This document shows positions 27,828-37,144 of a DNA stretch of 64,000 nt, piece by piece. Origin of the DNA: Nitriliruptoraceae bacterium (GTDB lineage: Bacteria > Actinomycetota > Nitriliruptoria > Nitriliruptorales > Nitriliruptoraceae); NCBI GenBank assembly GCA_018401275.1, contig JAGYKW010000001.1, forward strand, positions 248,001 to 312,000, in the 5' to 3' direction. Each line of letters begins with the position of its first letter. Position 1 is the stretch's first letter. A program made the translations under genes and the position numbers. The notes beneath the pieces are model-generated. The model had not been told where the DNA came from, searched no databases, and saw only the letters and a program-made list of their open reading frames with translations.

Positions 27828-29891
27828 GTGCTCGGAGCCGTCACCGACGTGCGCTCGGACGCGCTGCTGCCTGCGCGGGCGCAGCGCTCGGTGCACCGTG
27901 GCGGCCTCGGCGCTCCGACCCCTCCGTCCGTGCTCGACGTGCTCGAACCGCTGCTGCCCGAGGTGCGCAAGCCCGCCCAGTACGTCGGCGGCGAGCACAA
28001 CATGGTCACCCGCGACTGGGCTGCGGCCGACGTCCGCTGGCTGCTGTGCTACCCCGACACCTACGAGGTCGGGCAGCCCAACCAGGGCATCCAGATCCTC
28101 TACGAGATCCTCAACGGGCGTGCGACCACGCTCGCGGAGCGCAGCTACGCGCCGTGGCTCGACCTCGAGGAGCGGATGCGCGAGCGCGGCATCCCGACGT
28201 TCTCGCTCGAGCATCACCTGCCGCTGTGGGCGTTCGACGTGTTCGCCGTCACCCTGCCCCACGAGCTCGGACACACCAACCTGCTCAACCTGCTCGACCT
28301 CGGCGGCGTCCCGCATCGCAGCGCTCTGCGCGACGAGGCGGATCCGATCGTGCTCGTCGGCGGGCACGCGGCGTTCAACCCGGAGCCGCTCGCGCCCTTC
28401 ATCGACGCTGCGGTCATGGGCGACGGCGAGGAGGTCGTGCTCGAGATCGACGACGTCGTCCGGGCCGCGAAGCGCGACGGGCTCACCCGTGCGGAGCTGC
28501 TGCGTGCGCTCGCTGACGTCGAGGGTGTGTACGTGCCTGCGCTGTACGAGCCGCGCTACACCGACGATGGTCGCCTGTCACGCACCGTCCCCGTCGCGAC
28601 CGGCCTGCCCACGCTCGTGCCCAAGCGCACGGTGCAGGACCTCGAGGAGTGGCCCTACCCGCAGCGTCAGATCGTGCCGATGACCGAGACGGTGCACGAG
28701 CGTTTCAGCGTCGAGATCTTCCGCGGCTGCACGCGCGGGTGCCGGTTCTGTCAGGCCGGCATGATCACGCGCCCGGTCCGTGAGCGACGCCCCGAGACCG
28801 TGCAGCGCCTCGTCGAGCAGGGTGTCGCCGACACCGGCTTCGAGGAGGTCGGGCTGCTCAGCCTCTCCAGCGCCGACCACTCCGCCATCGGACCCATCGC
28901 CCGTGCGCTCGGTGACACCTACGAGGGCACCGTCACCTCACTGTCGTTGCCCTCGACCCGGGTCGACGCGTTCAACGTCACGCTGTCCAACGAGCTGACG
29001 CGCAACGGCCGCCGCTCCGGGCTCACGTTCGCGCCGGAGGCCGGCAGCGAGCGCATGCGCGCCGTCATCAACAAGATGGTGAGCGAGGAGGACCTGCTGC
29101 GCACCGCGCAGGTCGCCTACTCGCAGGGCTGGCGCCACATCAAGCTCTACTTCATGGTCGGGCTGCCGACCGAGACCGACGAGGACGTCGCCGCGATCGC
29201 CGAGCTCGGCATCGCCGTCTACCGCATCGCCCGCACGCACGGGAAGGCGAACAAGGTCACGCTCTCGGTCGGTGGGTTCGTCCCCAAGCCCCACACGCCG
29301 TTCCAGTGGGCCGCGCAGGACACGCCTGAGGAGCTCCAGCGCAAGCTCGCGCTGATCCGTCAGCTCATCCGCACGCACGATGGGATCAAGCTCCGCACCA
29401 ACGACCCCGAGGAAGGGGTCATCGAGGGGCTGCTCGCGCGCGGCGACCGTCGCGTCGCCGCCGCCGTCGAGCGCGCCTGGCAGCTCGGGGCCCGCTTCGA
29501 CGGCTGGCACGAGGTCCCCACGCTCGACCTGTGGCGTCGCGCGATGGACGAGACGGGTGTCGAGCTCGCCTGGTACTCGCAGCGCGAGCGCGACGAGGAC
29601 GAGGTGCTGCCGTGGGACCACCTCGACAGCGGGCTCGAGAAGGGCTGGCTGTGGGAGGACTGGCAGGACGCACGCACCGCCGTGCAGCTCGACGACTGCC
29701 GCTGGTCACCCTGCTACGACTGCGGCGTGTGCCCTGGTCTCGACCTCGTGCATGACACCGGCTACCAGCCGGGTGCGCTGCTCCCGGTGATGCCGTCCGC
29801 TCCGGCCGGCCTCGGTGGCCCGGCAGCGGGCTCGCTCCCCACCAGCGCCGAGCGTTACGCGGCCGGCTCGACCCGCGGGGTGACGCGATGA
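27828..29891 (+). CDS. Radical SAM protein of the TIGR03960 family
   Basis: A 687-aa protein of unknown reaction. An N-terminal B12-binding-like region of about 250 residues precedes the radical SAM core with the cluster motif CTRGCRFCQAG (CxxxCxxC, about residue 300). Then come GLTFAPEAGSERMRAVINK and the C-terminal DCRWSPCYDCGVCPG, which has further cysteines. GTG 27828 is chosen because GGAGG at 27818-27822 lies 5 bases before it; ATG 27732 would add 32 residues that do not match the family. It overlaps the DUF2344 gene by ATGA, and the two families are often fused, so they act as one system, perhaps in RNA modification. Confidence 0.88.
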   Translation: MLGAVTDVRSDALLPARAQRSVHRGGLGAPTPPSVLDVLEPLLPEVRKPAQYVGGEHNMVTRDWAAADVRWLLCYPDTYEVGQPNQGIQILYEILNGRATTLAERSYAPWLDLEERMRERGIPTFSLEHHLPLWAFDVFAVTLPHELGHTNLLNLLDLGGVPHRSALRDEADPIVLVGGHAAFNPEPLAPFIDAAVMGDGEEVVLEIDDVVRAAKRDGLTRAELLRALADVEGVYVPALYEPRYTDDGRLSRTVPVATGLPTLVPKRTVQDLEEWPYPQRQIVPMTETVHERFSVEIFRGCTRGCRFCQAGMITRPVRERRPETVQRLVEQGVADTGFEEVGLLSLSSADHSAIGPIARALGDTYEGTVTSLSLPSTRVDAFNVTLSNELTRNGRRSGLTFAPEAGSERMRAVINKMVSEEDLLRTAQVAYSQGWRHIKLYFMVGLPTETDEDVAAIAELGIAVYRIARTHGKANKVTLSVGGFVPKPHTPFQWAAQDTPEELQRKLALIRQLIRTHDGIKLRTNDPEEGVIEGLLARGDRRVAAAVERAWQLGARFDGWHEVPTLDLWRRAMDETGVELAWYSQRERDEDEVLPWDHLDSGLEKGWLWEDWQDARTAVQLDDCRWSPCYDCGVCPGLDLVHDTGYQPGALLPVMPSAPAGLGGPAAGSLPTSAERYAAGSTRGVTR

Positions 29892-30634
29892 GCGTGCGCT
29901 ACCGGGTCCGATGGAGCAAGGAGGGTCGCACGCGCTTCGTGTCGGCCCGCGACCAGTCCTCGATCTGGGAGCGCGCCATCCGACGCGCGGACCTCCCGAT
30001 CGCCTACTCGGAGGGCTTCACCCCGCACGCTCGGGTGTCGTTCCCCGATGCGCTCCCTGTCGGCGTCGCCTCCACCGGCGAGTACGCCGAGCTCACCTTC
30101 GCGGCCCCCATCCGGGCCGATGACGATCTCGCACGACTGTCCGCCACTCTTCCTGAGGGGATGGACATCCTGACCTACACCGAAGTCCCTGCAGGCGCGC
30201 CGAAACTCGCGAGCCTGCTCCGCGCGACCCTCTGGGAGCTCGTGTGGCCGCCGGTCGATACGACCGCGCTCACGACGCTCCTGGGGCGGCGATGCGCCAC
30301 CATGCTCGCTGCGACGTCGCACGAGGTCGTCCGGCACCGTCATGACGGTGACCGCACCCTCGACGTCCGGCCTGCGGTGGTGTCGCTCGCGGTCGCCACG
30401 GGCCCGACCCCCGATGGGGCCGGTGCCCGCACCACACTCCGCGCGGTGCTCCGCAACGACGCTCCGACCATCCGTCCCGCCGATCTCCTCGTCGCGCTCT
30501 GCGACGGCGAGGTCGCCTCGCCCGCACTCGTCCGGAGGGTCGCCCAGGGCGTCCCGACCGCCGACGGTCTGGTCGAGGCGCTCGGTGGGGAGCTCGAGAT
30601 GGTCCGGACCGACGTCGTCGTGGAGGCCGCTTAG
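29888..30634 (+). CDS. DUF2344 (TIGR03936) protein, partner of the radical SAM protein
   Basis: A 248-aa protein. The start, YRVRWSKEGRTRFVSARDQSSIWERAIRRADLPIAYSEGFTPHARVSFPDALPVGV, is the family signature. In many bacteria this domain is fused to the C-terminus of the TIGR03960 radical SAM protein; here they are separate genes with a 4-base overlap. Position just before RNase E/G is also conserved. The biochemical role is unknown. Confidence 0.88.
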   Translation: MSVRYRVRWSKEGRTRFVSARDQSSIWERAIRRADLPIAYSEGFTPHARVSFPDALPVGVASTGEYAELTFAAPIRADDDLARLSATLPEGMDILTYTEVPAGAPKLASLLRATLWELVWPPVDTTALTTLLGRRCATMLAATSHEVVRHRHDGDRTLDVRPAVVSLAVATGPTPDGAGARTTLRAVLRNDAPTIRPADLLVALCDGEVASPALVRRVAQGVPTADGLVEALGGELEMVRTDVVVEAA

Positions 30635-30649
30635 CCCAGCGAGTCACCC

Positions 30650-33019
30650 ATGTCCGAGAACGACCCGACCACCTCCGACGCCGGCGAGCCGGCCCAGCAG
30701 TCCACCGACACGCCGGTGAAGAAGGCCGCGAAGAAGACCACGAAGAAGGCCACGAAGGCCGTCAAGAAGGTGGCGAAGAAGGCCACCGCGACGACCACCG
30801 GTACGGCCACCGCGAAGAAGGCCCCGGCCAAGCGCGCGACGAAGAAGGCCACCGGTGCCGAGTCGGCCGCTACGACCGACGCTGCGACCGAAGCAGCACC
30901 GGCCGCGAAGAAGGCCGCTGCCAAGCGGACGACGGCGAAGAAGGCACCGGCGAAACGCGCGACGAGAGCGTCCGCAGGCGCATCCGACGCTGAGGCGGAC
31001 ACGTCCGCGTCCGCGGGAGCCACGTCGTCACCGACGGTGGCCGCGGACTCCTCCGGCGCGGACGAGCGGCAGCGGACGCGCACCCGGTCGCGCAGCCGTC
31101 GAACGGCCGATCCGGCCGCCGGCACGTCCGACGCTCCCAGCACGTCCGGCACGTCCGGTACGTCCGACGCCGAGGGATCGCGCGAGCGCGATCGTGACGG
31201 CGAGGACGGCGAGGACGGTGCGGGCGATGGCGCGCCGCGCCGTCGCCGTCGCGGTGGACGCGGGCGACGCGGCCGAGGCCGGTCGGGTGCTGCGCCCTCC
31301 GGTGACGATCAGCGCGGTGACGATCAGCACGAGGACGATCGGCGTGCGGACGGAGCGGACGACGAGGACGACGCGCCCGCCGGGAAGGCTGAGAAGGGTG
31401 CGAAGGGCGGCCGTGACGCTGCCCCGAAGAAGAAGCAGGCGAAGAAGAAGCAGAAGACCCGCAGCGACGATGACGGTGACGACGAGGATCGCATCCCGCG
31501 CGGCGGGACGCGCATGGCGGCGAAGAAGGCCCGTCGCAGCGGCGGCCAGGGTGCGACCCGTGGGGGTGGCAGCGGTGGCGGTCAGCGTCGCCAGGCCCGT
31601 CCCGGTGGGGTGACCGAGGAGGAGCGGCGGGCGATCCTCGCCGGTCCGCCGCGCACGATGATCGTCACGGCGAAGCCGGAGCGGACCCAGATCGCGGTCA
31701 TGGAGGATCGCACGCTCGTCGAGCACTACGTCACGCGCGATGAGGACGTCACGTTCGTCGGCAACATCTACATGGGCCGCGTGCAGAACGTGCTGCCCGG
31801 CATGGAGGCCGCGTTCATCGACATCGGCAAGGGCCGCAACGGCGTGCTCTACGCCGGTGAGGTCCTCTACGACGAGATGGACCTCGATGAGGAGTCCGAC
31901 CAGCGCATCGAGAACGTGCTCAAGCCCGGACAGAAGGTGCTCGTGCAGGTCACGAAGGACCCGATGGGCACCAAGGGGCCGCGGCTGACGATGCACCTCT
32001 CGCTCGCCGGGCGCTACGTCGTGCTCGCGCCGGACTCGAACCTCTTCGGCATCTCGCGCAAACTCACCGACACCGAGCGGGACCGTCTGCGGCGCATCGT
32101 GAAGGCCGCGAAGCCGGAGGGCCACGGTGTGATCGTGCGGACCGCTGCGGAGGGTGCGACCGAGGACGCGCTGACCGCTGACGTCGAGCGACTCGTCGAG
32201 CGCTGGCGCAAGGTCGAGGAGGCGGCAGCCAAGGCGAAGCCGCTCGAGGGGGTCTACGAGGAGCCGAAGCTCGTCGTCAAGGTCATCCGCGACATCTTCG
32301 GTCAGGACTTCGTGCGCTGCATCGTCGACTCCGACGAGCTGCACAGCCAGGTCCGCGACTACCTCTCCGAGGTCGCGCCCGAGCTCGTCGAGCGCATCGA
32401 GCTGTACGGCGCACCGACGGACGACGAGCGCTCGCAGGCTGCGGGTGCACCGTCGCTCGCGGCGGCGGAGGAGGCGCAGCGCGTCGCCGATGAGGCGGGC
32501 ACCCCCGTGGAGGTGGTCTCTCCGGCCCAGCGGCGGCGTGAGCTGCCGGACCTGTTCACCGCGTTCGACGTCACCGACCAGTTGCGTCAGGCGATGAACC
32601 GCAAGGTCTGGCTCCCCAGCGGTGGCTACCTGATCATCGAGACGACCGAGGCGATGAAGGTCATCGACGTCAACACCGGCCGCTTCACCGGCGGCAGCGA
32701 CTCGAACCTCGAGGAGGTCGTGCTCAAGACCAACCTCGAGGCTGCCGATGAGATCGTCCGCCAGCTGCGTCTGCGCGACATGGGCGGCATGATCATCATC
32801 GACTTCATCGACATGCTGCTCCGGGCGAACCAGGAGCAGGTCGTCCGACGGCTCAAGCGCGAGCTGCTGCGCGACCGGACCAAGACGCGGGTCTCGGACG
32901 TGTCGCGGCTCGGCCTCGTCCAGATGACGCGCAAGAACGTCAGCCAGGGCCTGGTCGAATCGTTCAGCACGAAGTGTGAGAAGTGCGACGGGCACGGCTT
33001 CATCGCGAACCTGACGTGA
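30650..33019 (+). CDS. rne: Ribonuclease E/G
   Basis: A 789-aa endoribonuclease for mRNA decay and rRNA/tRNA processing. Residues 1-330 are low-complexity: first Lys/Ala-rich histone-H1-like repeats (KKAAKKTTKKATKAVKK), then Arg/Gly/Asp-rich stretches, probably disordered RNA-binding arms. An S1 domain (FVGNIYMGRVQNVLPGMEAAFIDIG) and the RNase H-like and catalytic parts follow, with the metal-binding aspartates in VIDVNTGRFTGGSD and IIIDFIDM. The C-terminal CEKCDGHG is the Zn-link. In actinobacteria the long arms sit at the N-terminus, as here. Confidence 0.94.
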   Translation: MSENDPTTSDAGEPAQQSTDTPVKKAAKKTTKKATKAVKKVAKKATATTTGTATAKKAPAKRATKKATGAESAATTDAATEAAPAAKKAAAKRTTAKKAPAKRATRASAGASDAEADTSASAGATSSPTVAADSSGADERQRTRTRSRSRRTADPAAGTSDAPSTSGTSGTSDAEGSRERDRDGEDGEDGAGDGAPRRRRRGGRGRRGRGRSGAAPSGDDQRGDDQHEDDRRADGADDEDDAPAGKAEKGAKGGRDAAPKKKQAKKKQKTRSDDDGDDEDRIPRGGTRMAAKKARRSGGQGATRGGGSGGGQRRQARPGGVTEEERRAILAGPPRTMIVTAKPERTQIAVMEDRTLVEHYVTRDEDVTFVGNIYMGRVQNVLPGMEAAFIDIGKGRNGVLYAGEVLYDEMDLDEESDQRIENVLKPGQKVLVQVTKDPMGTKGPRLTMHLSLAGRYVVLAPDSNLFGISRKLTDTERDRLRRIVKAAKPEGHGVIVRTAAEGATEDALTADVERLVERWRKVEEAAAKAKPLEGVYEEPKLVVKVIRDIFGQDFVRCIVDSDELHSQVRDYLSEVAPELVERIELYGAPTDDERSQAAGAPSLAAAEEAQRVADEAGTPVEVVSPAQRRRELPDLFTAFDVTDQLRQAMNRKVWLPSGGYLIIETTEAMKVIDVNTGRFTGGSDSNLEEVVLKTNLEAADEIVRQLRLRDMGGMIIIDFIDMLLRANQEQVVRRLKRELLRDRTKTRVSDVSRLGLVQMTRKNVSQGLVESFSTKCEKCDGHGFIANLT

Positions 33020-33062
33020 TCGATGGGACGGACGTCGACGTGACGTCCGAGGAGGGATGCAG

Positions 33063-34715
33063 ATGACGGACATGGCCGACATCGACACGCTCGTGGGCGA
33101 GCTGCGCGACGCCGCACCGAGCTGGATCGCGATGGGTATCGACGAGCGCATCGAGCTCCTCGAGGAGCTCGCGCGCACCATCCCTGCTGCGGGGGAGGGC
33201 TGGGCGATGGCCGCGGCCCAGGCGAAGGGCATCCGGCGCGACAGTCCCGCGATGGCGGAGGACTGGGGCTCGGGTGTGCTCGCCACGGTGCGCAACGTGA
33301 CGCTGCTCGCATCGACGCTGCGCGACATCCGCGACACCGGTCGTCCCGCACCACCGGCCATCCGCCTCGACGACCGTGGGCACACCGTCGTCGAGGTGTT
33401 CCCCACCGAACCGCTCGACCGCGTGCTCTTCCCCGGCTTCACCGCGGAGGTCCGACTCGCCGCCGGCGTCACGCCCGAGCAGGCGCGTGAGCGCATGGGC
33501 CGCATCTACCACCCGGGTCATGTCAGCGTTCCGGAGGTCGCGCTCGTCCTGGGGGCGGGCAACGTGTCGTCGATCGGACCGATGGACGCGCTGACGCAGC
33601 TGTTCGCGGAGGACCGGGTCGTGCTGCTCAAGCTCAATCCGGTCAACGAGTATCTCGCGCCGCATCTCGATGTCGCCCTGCGGCCACTCATCCGGGGCGG
33701 CTGGCTGCGCCTGGTCACCGGTGGTCCGGACGTCGGGCGCGCGATCATCGACCACGAGGGCATCGACACCGTGCACCTCACCGGTTCGGATCGCACCTAC
33801 GACGCGATCGTGTTCGGTGACGACGAGCAGGCGGCGGAGCGCAAGCAGCGTGGCACGCCGCTGCGCACCAAGCGCGTGACCGCGGAGCTCGGCAACGTGA
33901 CACCGGTGATCGTGGTCCCCGGACCGTGGACCGCGCGCGACATCGCCTACCACGGCGACAACATCGCATCGATGCTCGTGCAGAACGGCGGCTTCAACTG
34001 CATCGCGGCGCGCGTCATCGTGCAGCATGCGGCCTGGTCGCGGCGTGCGGCGCTCAACGATGCGATCCGCGACTCGCTGCGGCGCGCCGAGCCGCGCACC
34101 GCCTACTACCCGGGCGCCCGCGACCGCTGGGAGCGCTTCACGGCGGCGCACCCGCAGGCCGAGTGGTTCGGCCCCGATGGAGAGGGTGACGTGCCGTTCA
34201 CGTTCATCCCCGATCTCGACGCCACGAAGCGCGACGACATCGCCTTCACGACCGAGGCGTTCTGTGCGGTGTTCGGCGAGGTGCCGCTCGACGCGCCGCG
34301 CTCCGTGCCCGCGTTCCTCGAGCAGGCCGTCGACTTCTGCAACGACCGCCTGTGGGGCACGCTGTCCGCCTCGCTGATCGTCCATCCGCGCACCCTTGCG
34401 GACCCCGAGTCGCGCGAGGCCGTCGAGCGCGCGATCGACCGGCTCGCGTACGGCTCGGTCGTGGTCAACCACTGGTCCGCCGCGCCCTACGCGATGGTCT
34501 CGCCGCCGTGGGGGGCCGCACCCGGCGCCACCCCGTCCGACATCCAGTCGGGCGACGGCTTCGTCCACAACACCTACCTGATCGAGGACATCGCGAAGAC
34601 GGTCGTGCGGGGCCCCTTCCGACCGGTCCTGCGCCCCCCGTGGTTCCACACGCACCGCACGCTCAACCGGCTGCTGCCGCGGGCCGTCCCGCTGATCGCC
34701 TCCCGCGCCCGCTGA
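33063..34715 (+). CDS. Divergent aldehyde dehydrogenase-family protein
   Basis: A 550-aa protein. ALDH landmarks are present but changed: VTAELGNVTPVIV replaces the usual ELGGK-P general-base motif, NGGFNCIAARVIV carries the presumed nucleophile Cys in place of GQxC, and VHLTGSDRTYDAIVFG matches the NAD-binding loop. The N-terminal 100 residues are all-helical and unusual for ALDH. GAGGAGGG at 33049-33056 lies 6 bases before ATG 33063, preferred over ATG 33057. The substrate is unknown. It is not ProA, although proA is absent from its expected place after proB. Confidence 0.75.
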   Translation: MTDMADIDTLVGELRDAAPSWIAMGIDERIELLEELARTIPAAGEGWAMAAAQAKGIRRDSPAMAEDWGSGVLATVRNVTLLASTLRDIRDTGRPAPPAIRLDDRGHTVVEVFPTEPLDRVLFPGFTAEVRLAAGVTPEQARERMGRIYHPGHVSVPEVALVLGAGNVSSIGPMDALTQLFAEDRVVLLKLNPVNEYLAPHLDVALRPLIRGGWLRLVTGGPDVGRAIIDHEGIDTVHLTGSDRTYDAIVFGDDEQAAERKQRGTPLRTKRVTAELGNVTPVIVVPGPWTARDIAYHGDNIASMLVQNGGFNCIAARVIVQHAAWSRRAALNDAIRDSLRRAEPRTAYYPGARDRWERFTAAHPQAEWFGPDGEGDVPFTFIPDLDATKRDDIAFTTEAFCAVFGEVPLDAPRSVPAFLEQAVDFCNDRLWGTLSASLIVHPRTLADPESREAVERAIDRLAYGSVVVNHWSAAPYAMVSPPWGAAPGATPSDIQSGDGFVHNTYLIEDIAKTVVRGPFRPVLRPPWFHTHRTLNRLLPRAVPLIASRAR

Positions 34716-34731
34716 GGCCGGGCGGGCGTGG

Positions 34732-34761
34732 TTGACCGCCCCTCACGGGCGGCGGTAGGCT
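34732..34761 (+). promoter_or_regulatory. Promoter of rplU-rpmA: TTGACC-18-TAGGCT
   Basis: TTGACC at 34732-34737 is close to the TTGACA -35 consensus and is followed after 18 bases by TAGGCT at 34756-34761. It is the best-defined promoter in the window. A leader of about 200 bases follows before rplU; it is rich in short inverted repeats and could carry a ribosomal-protein autoregulatory structure, which I cannot define. Confidence 0.6.
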
Positions 34762-34962
34762 CTCACTTCCGCTCAGGCGCTTCCGGCGGTCTCGACGTGG
34801 CAGCGACGCTGCCGCCGAGCCCCGCCGGTCGGACCTGTCCGCTCGACGAGCGGTGCGGGCAGCGCTGAGCACCAGCCCGACCGAGCATCGGCCCGGACCG
34901 GGTACCAGCCTGAACCGTGCTGCACTGAACGCGCCCGCGCGCGAACGAAGCCAGGAGTGCCC

Positions 34963-35265
34963 GTGTACGCCGTGATCGCAACCGGTGGCAAGCAGGTCCG
35001 TGTCGAGCAGGGTCAGGAGGTCCGCGTCGAGCTCATCGAAGGCTCGATCGGGGACCGCATCGACCTGCGTCCCGTCCTCGTCGTCGGTGACGATGGTGGC
35101 GTCGTGGCAGGGGAGGCCCTCACCGGCCGCTCGGTCGCCGCGACCATCACCGCCCACGACCGTGACGCACGCGTCCGTGTGTTCACCTACAAGAACAAGT
35201 CGCGCCAGCGCAAGCGCCGCGGCCACCGCCAGCACCGCACGACCGTCCGCATCGAGAACATCTGA
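34963..35265 (+). CDS. rplU: Large-subunit ribosomal protein L21
   Basis: A 100-aa protein, full length for L21. MYAVIATGGKQVRVEQGQEVRVE at the start and the basic tail YKNKSRQRKRRGHRQHRT are diagnostic. GTG 34963 has AGGAG at 34953-34957 in good position; GTG 34957 would overlap the ribosome binding site. It is cotranscribed with rpmA, as in most bacteria. Confidence 0.96.
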   Translation: MYAVIATGGKQVRVEQGQEVRVELIEGSIGDRIDLRPVLVVGDDGGVVAGEALTGRSVAATITAHDRDARVRVFTYKNKSRQRKRRGHRQHRTTVRIENI

Positions 35266-35310
35266 GGTCAGCCGCGCCACGCGCGTCGGACCCGCACGGA
35301 AGGGATCACC

Positions 35311-35568
35311 ATGGCAACCAAGAAGGGTGGAGGCTCGTCCAACAACGGGCGCGACTCCAACGCCCAGCGTCTCGGCGTCAAGAAGTACGCCGGTGAGGTG
35401 ATCCGCACCGGAGGCATCATCGTCCGCCAGCGCGGGACCCGCATCCACCCGGGCGAGAACGTGGGCCGGGGCGGCGACGACACGCTCTTCGCGCTCGTCG
35501 ACGGCAAGGTCAGCTTCCGCCGCTCGAAGGACCGCACCTTCGCCAACGTCGAGCCGAGCGAGGCCTGA
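35311..35568 (+). CDS. rpmA: Large-subunit ribosomal protein L27
   Basis: An 85-aa protein. It starts [29 protein letters not shown], the conserved L27 N-terminus that reaches the peptidyl transferase centre. There is no cleavable N-terminal extension of the Firmicutes type. It follows rplU by 45 bases and is followed by a terminator hairpin. Confidence 0.96.
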   Translation: MATKKGGGSSNNGRDSNAQRLGVKKYAGEVIRTGGIIVRQRGTRIHPGENVGRGGDDTLFALVDGKVSFRRSKDRTFANVEPSEA

Positions 35569-35590
35569 TCCGTCGGGCTCCACTGCGTCA

Positions 35591-35611
35591 GGGCGGCCCG
35601 TCGGGCCGCCC
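35591..35611 (+). terminator. Hairpin after rpmA
   Basis: A perfect 9-bp stem, GGGCGGCCC with GGGCCGCCC and a 3-base loop, starts 22 bases after the rpmA stop. A short T-containing stretch (GCATTTCGC) follows. It probably attenuates or ends the rplU-rpmA transcript before obgE. Confidence 0.7.
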
Positions 35612-35707
35612 GTCGCATTTCGCAGCCATCCCCTGACATCGATCCTCGCAACGACCGCCCCGCAACGACCGCCCCGTCCCGCAACGCATCCGCACGCAGG
35701 AGCAGCA

Positions 35708-37144
35708 ATGAACGCCCCCTCGTTCGTCGACGAGTGCACCGTGCACGTGCGCGGAGGCGACGGCGGGGCCGGTTCGGTCTCGTTCCGGCGTGAGGCGCAC
35801 GTCCCGCTCGGAGGTCCCGATGGTGGGGACGGCGGCGAGGGCGGCTCCGTCGTCTTCCTCGCGGACACCAACGTCACCTCGCTCGTCGACCTCCACCGTG
35901 CGCCCCATCTCCGCGCCGACCGTGGCGGGAGCGGCAGCGGACAGGGGCGCACCGGTGCGCGCGGTGACGACCGCCTCGTACGGGTGCCCGTCGGCACGAT
36001 CGTGCGCGACCTCGAGGGCCGGGCGCTGTCCGACCTGGACGTCGCCGGGCGACGCGTCATCGTCGCGCCGGGCGGTCGTGGTGGCCGCGGGAACCGGTCG
36101 TTCGCGAACCGCTTCCGCCGCATCCCCTCGTTCGCCGAGCGCGGCGAGCACGTCCCCGAGTCCATGCTGCGCCTCGAGCTGCGGCTGATCGCCGACGTCG
36201 GTCTCGTCGGGTACCCCTCGGCCGGCAAGTCCTCGCTCGTGCGCCGCCTGTCGGCCGCGACTCCGCGGGTCGAGGCGTGGCCCTTCACCACGCTCACCCC
36301 CCACCTCGGCGTCATGCGCGCGGGCGACCGTCCCGACGGATCGCCCATCGACGTGGTGCTGGCCGACGTCCCCGGTCTGATCGAGGGCGCGGCGGAGGGT
36401 CGCGGGCTCGGCAACCGCTTCCTGCGCCACATCTCGCGCTGCCGTGTGCTGCTGCACGTGCTCGACGCCGGGACCGCGGAGCCCGACCGTGACCCGGTCC
36501 GCGACCTCGACGTGCTGCTCGGTGAGCTCGAGGAGCACGACCCGGCCCTGCTCACGCGCCGTCAGCTCGTCGTGCTCAACAAGGTCGACCTGCCCGACGC
36601 CGTGACGATGGCGTCCATGGTGCGTGGCACGCTCGAGGAGCGGGGCTTCGAGGTGCTCGAGGTGTCCGCCGTGTCCGGTGTCGGACTCGATGCGCTGCGT
36701 TTCCGCCTCGGTCAGCTCGTCGATGAGCTCGGGCCGTCGCTCGAGGTCGACATCGAGCGCGACGGGGAACCGGTCGTGCTGCGCCCGCTCGGGCACGCCG
36801 CACCCGTGCGCATCGAGACGGAGGAGGACGGCGCGTTCCGCGTCGTCAGCGACCGCGTCGAGCGCTGGGTCGCGATGCTCCCCGTCGAGGAGCCCGGCGC
36901 GGCGCGCTACCTCCAGGGCAGGATGCGTCGCGCCGGCGTCGAACGCGCGCTCATCGCGGCCGGTGCGCGCCAGGGGGACACCGTCGTGATCGGTGACATC
37001 GAGTGGGCGTTCCGGCCCGAGATCGATGACCTGCCGCCCGAGGAGCGCGAGGCGGTGCTCGCCGGGGAGGCTGACGACCAGGACGCGGATCTCATCGCCG
37101 AGCTCGGTCTCGAGGTCGACGAGTGGCGCGAGGGCATCCGATGA
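35708..37144 (+). CDS. obgE: Obg/CgtA GTPase
   Basis: A 478-aa essential GTPase for 50S ribosome maturation and growth control. Residues 1-160 form the Gly-rich Obg fold (RGGDGGAGSVSFRREAHVPLGGPDGGDGG). The G domain has GYPSAGKSSL (G1), DVPGLIEGAAEGRGLGNRFLRH (G3) and NKVDL (G4). The OCT domain is at about 345-430. It overlaps proB by ATGA. The order rplU-rpmA-obgE-proB is standard. Confidence 0.96.
   Translation: MNAPSFVDECTVHVRGGDGGAGSVSFRREAHVPLGGPDGGDGGEGGSVVFLADTNVTSLVDLHRAPHLRADRGGSGSGQGRTGARGDDRLVRVPVGTIVRDLEGRALSDLDVAGRRVIVAPGGRGGRGNRSFANRFRRIPSFAERGEHVPESMLRLELRLIADVGLVGYPSAGKSSLVRRLSAATPRVEAWPFTTLTPHLGVMRAGDRPDGSPIDVVLADVPGLIEGAAEGRGLGNRFLRHISRCRVLLHVLDAGTAEPDRDPVRDLDVLLGELEEHDPALLTRRQLVVLNKVDLPDAVTMASMVRGTLEERGFEVLEVSAVSGVGLDALRFRLGQLVDELGPSLEVDIERDGEPVVLRPLGHAAPVRIETEEDGAFRVVSDRVERWVAMLPVEEPGAARYLQGRMRRAGVERALIAAGARQGDTVVIGDIEWAFRPEIDDLPPEEREAVLAGEADDQDADLIAELGLEVDEWREGIR

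Noticed and set aside
33063-34715. proA (gamma-glutamyl phosphate reductase)
   Set aside because: The protein is ALDH-related but lacks ProA motifs, is too long, and lies before rplU rather than after proB.
34762-34962. A known riboswitch or a defined L21 leader RNA before rplU
   Set aside because: Short inverted repeats exist, but I could not match any conserved core, so only the promoter is annotated.
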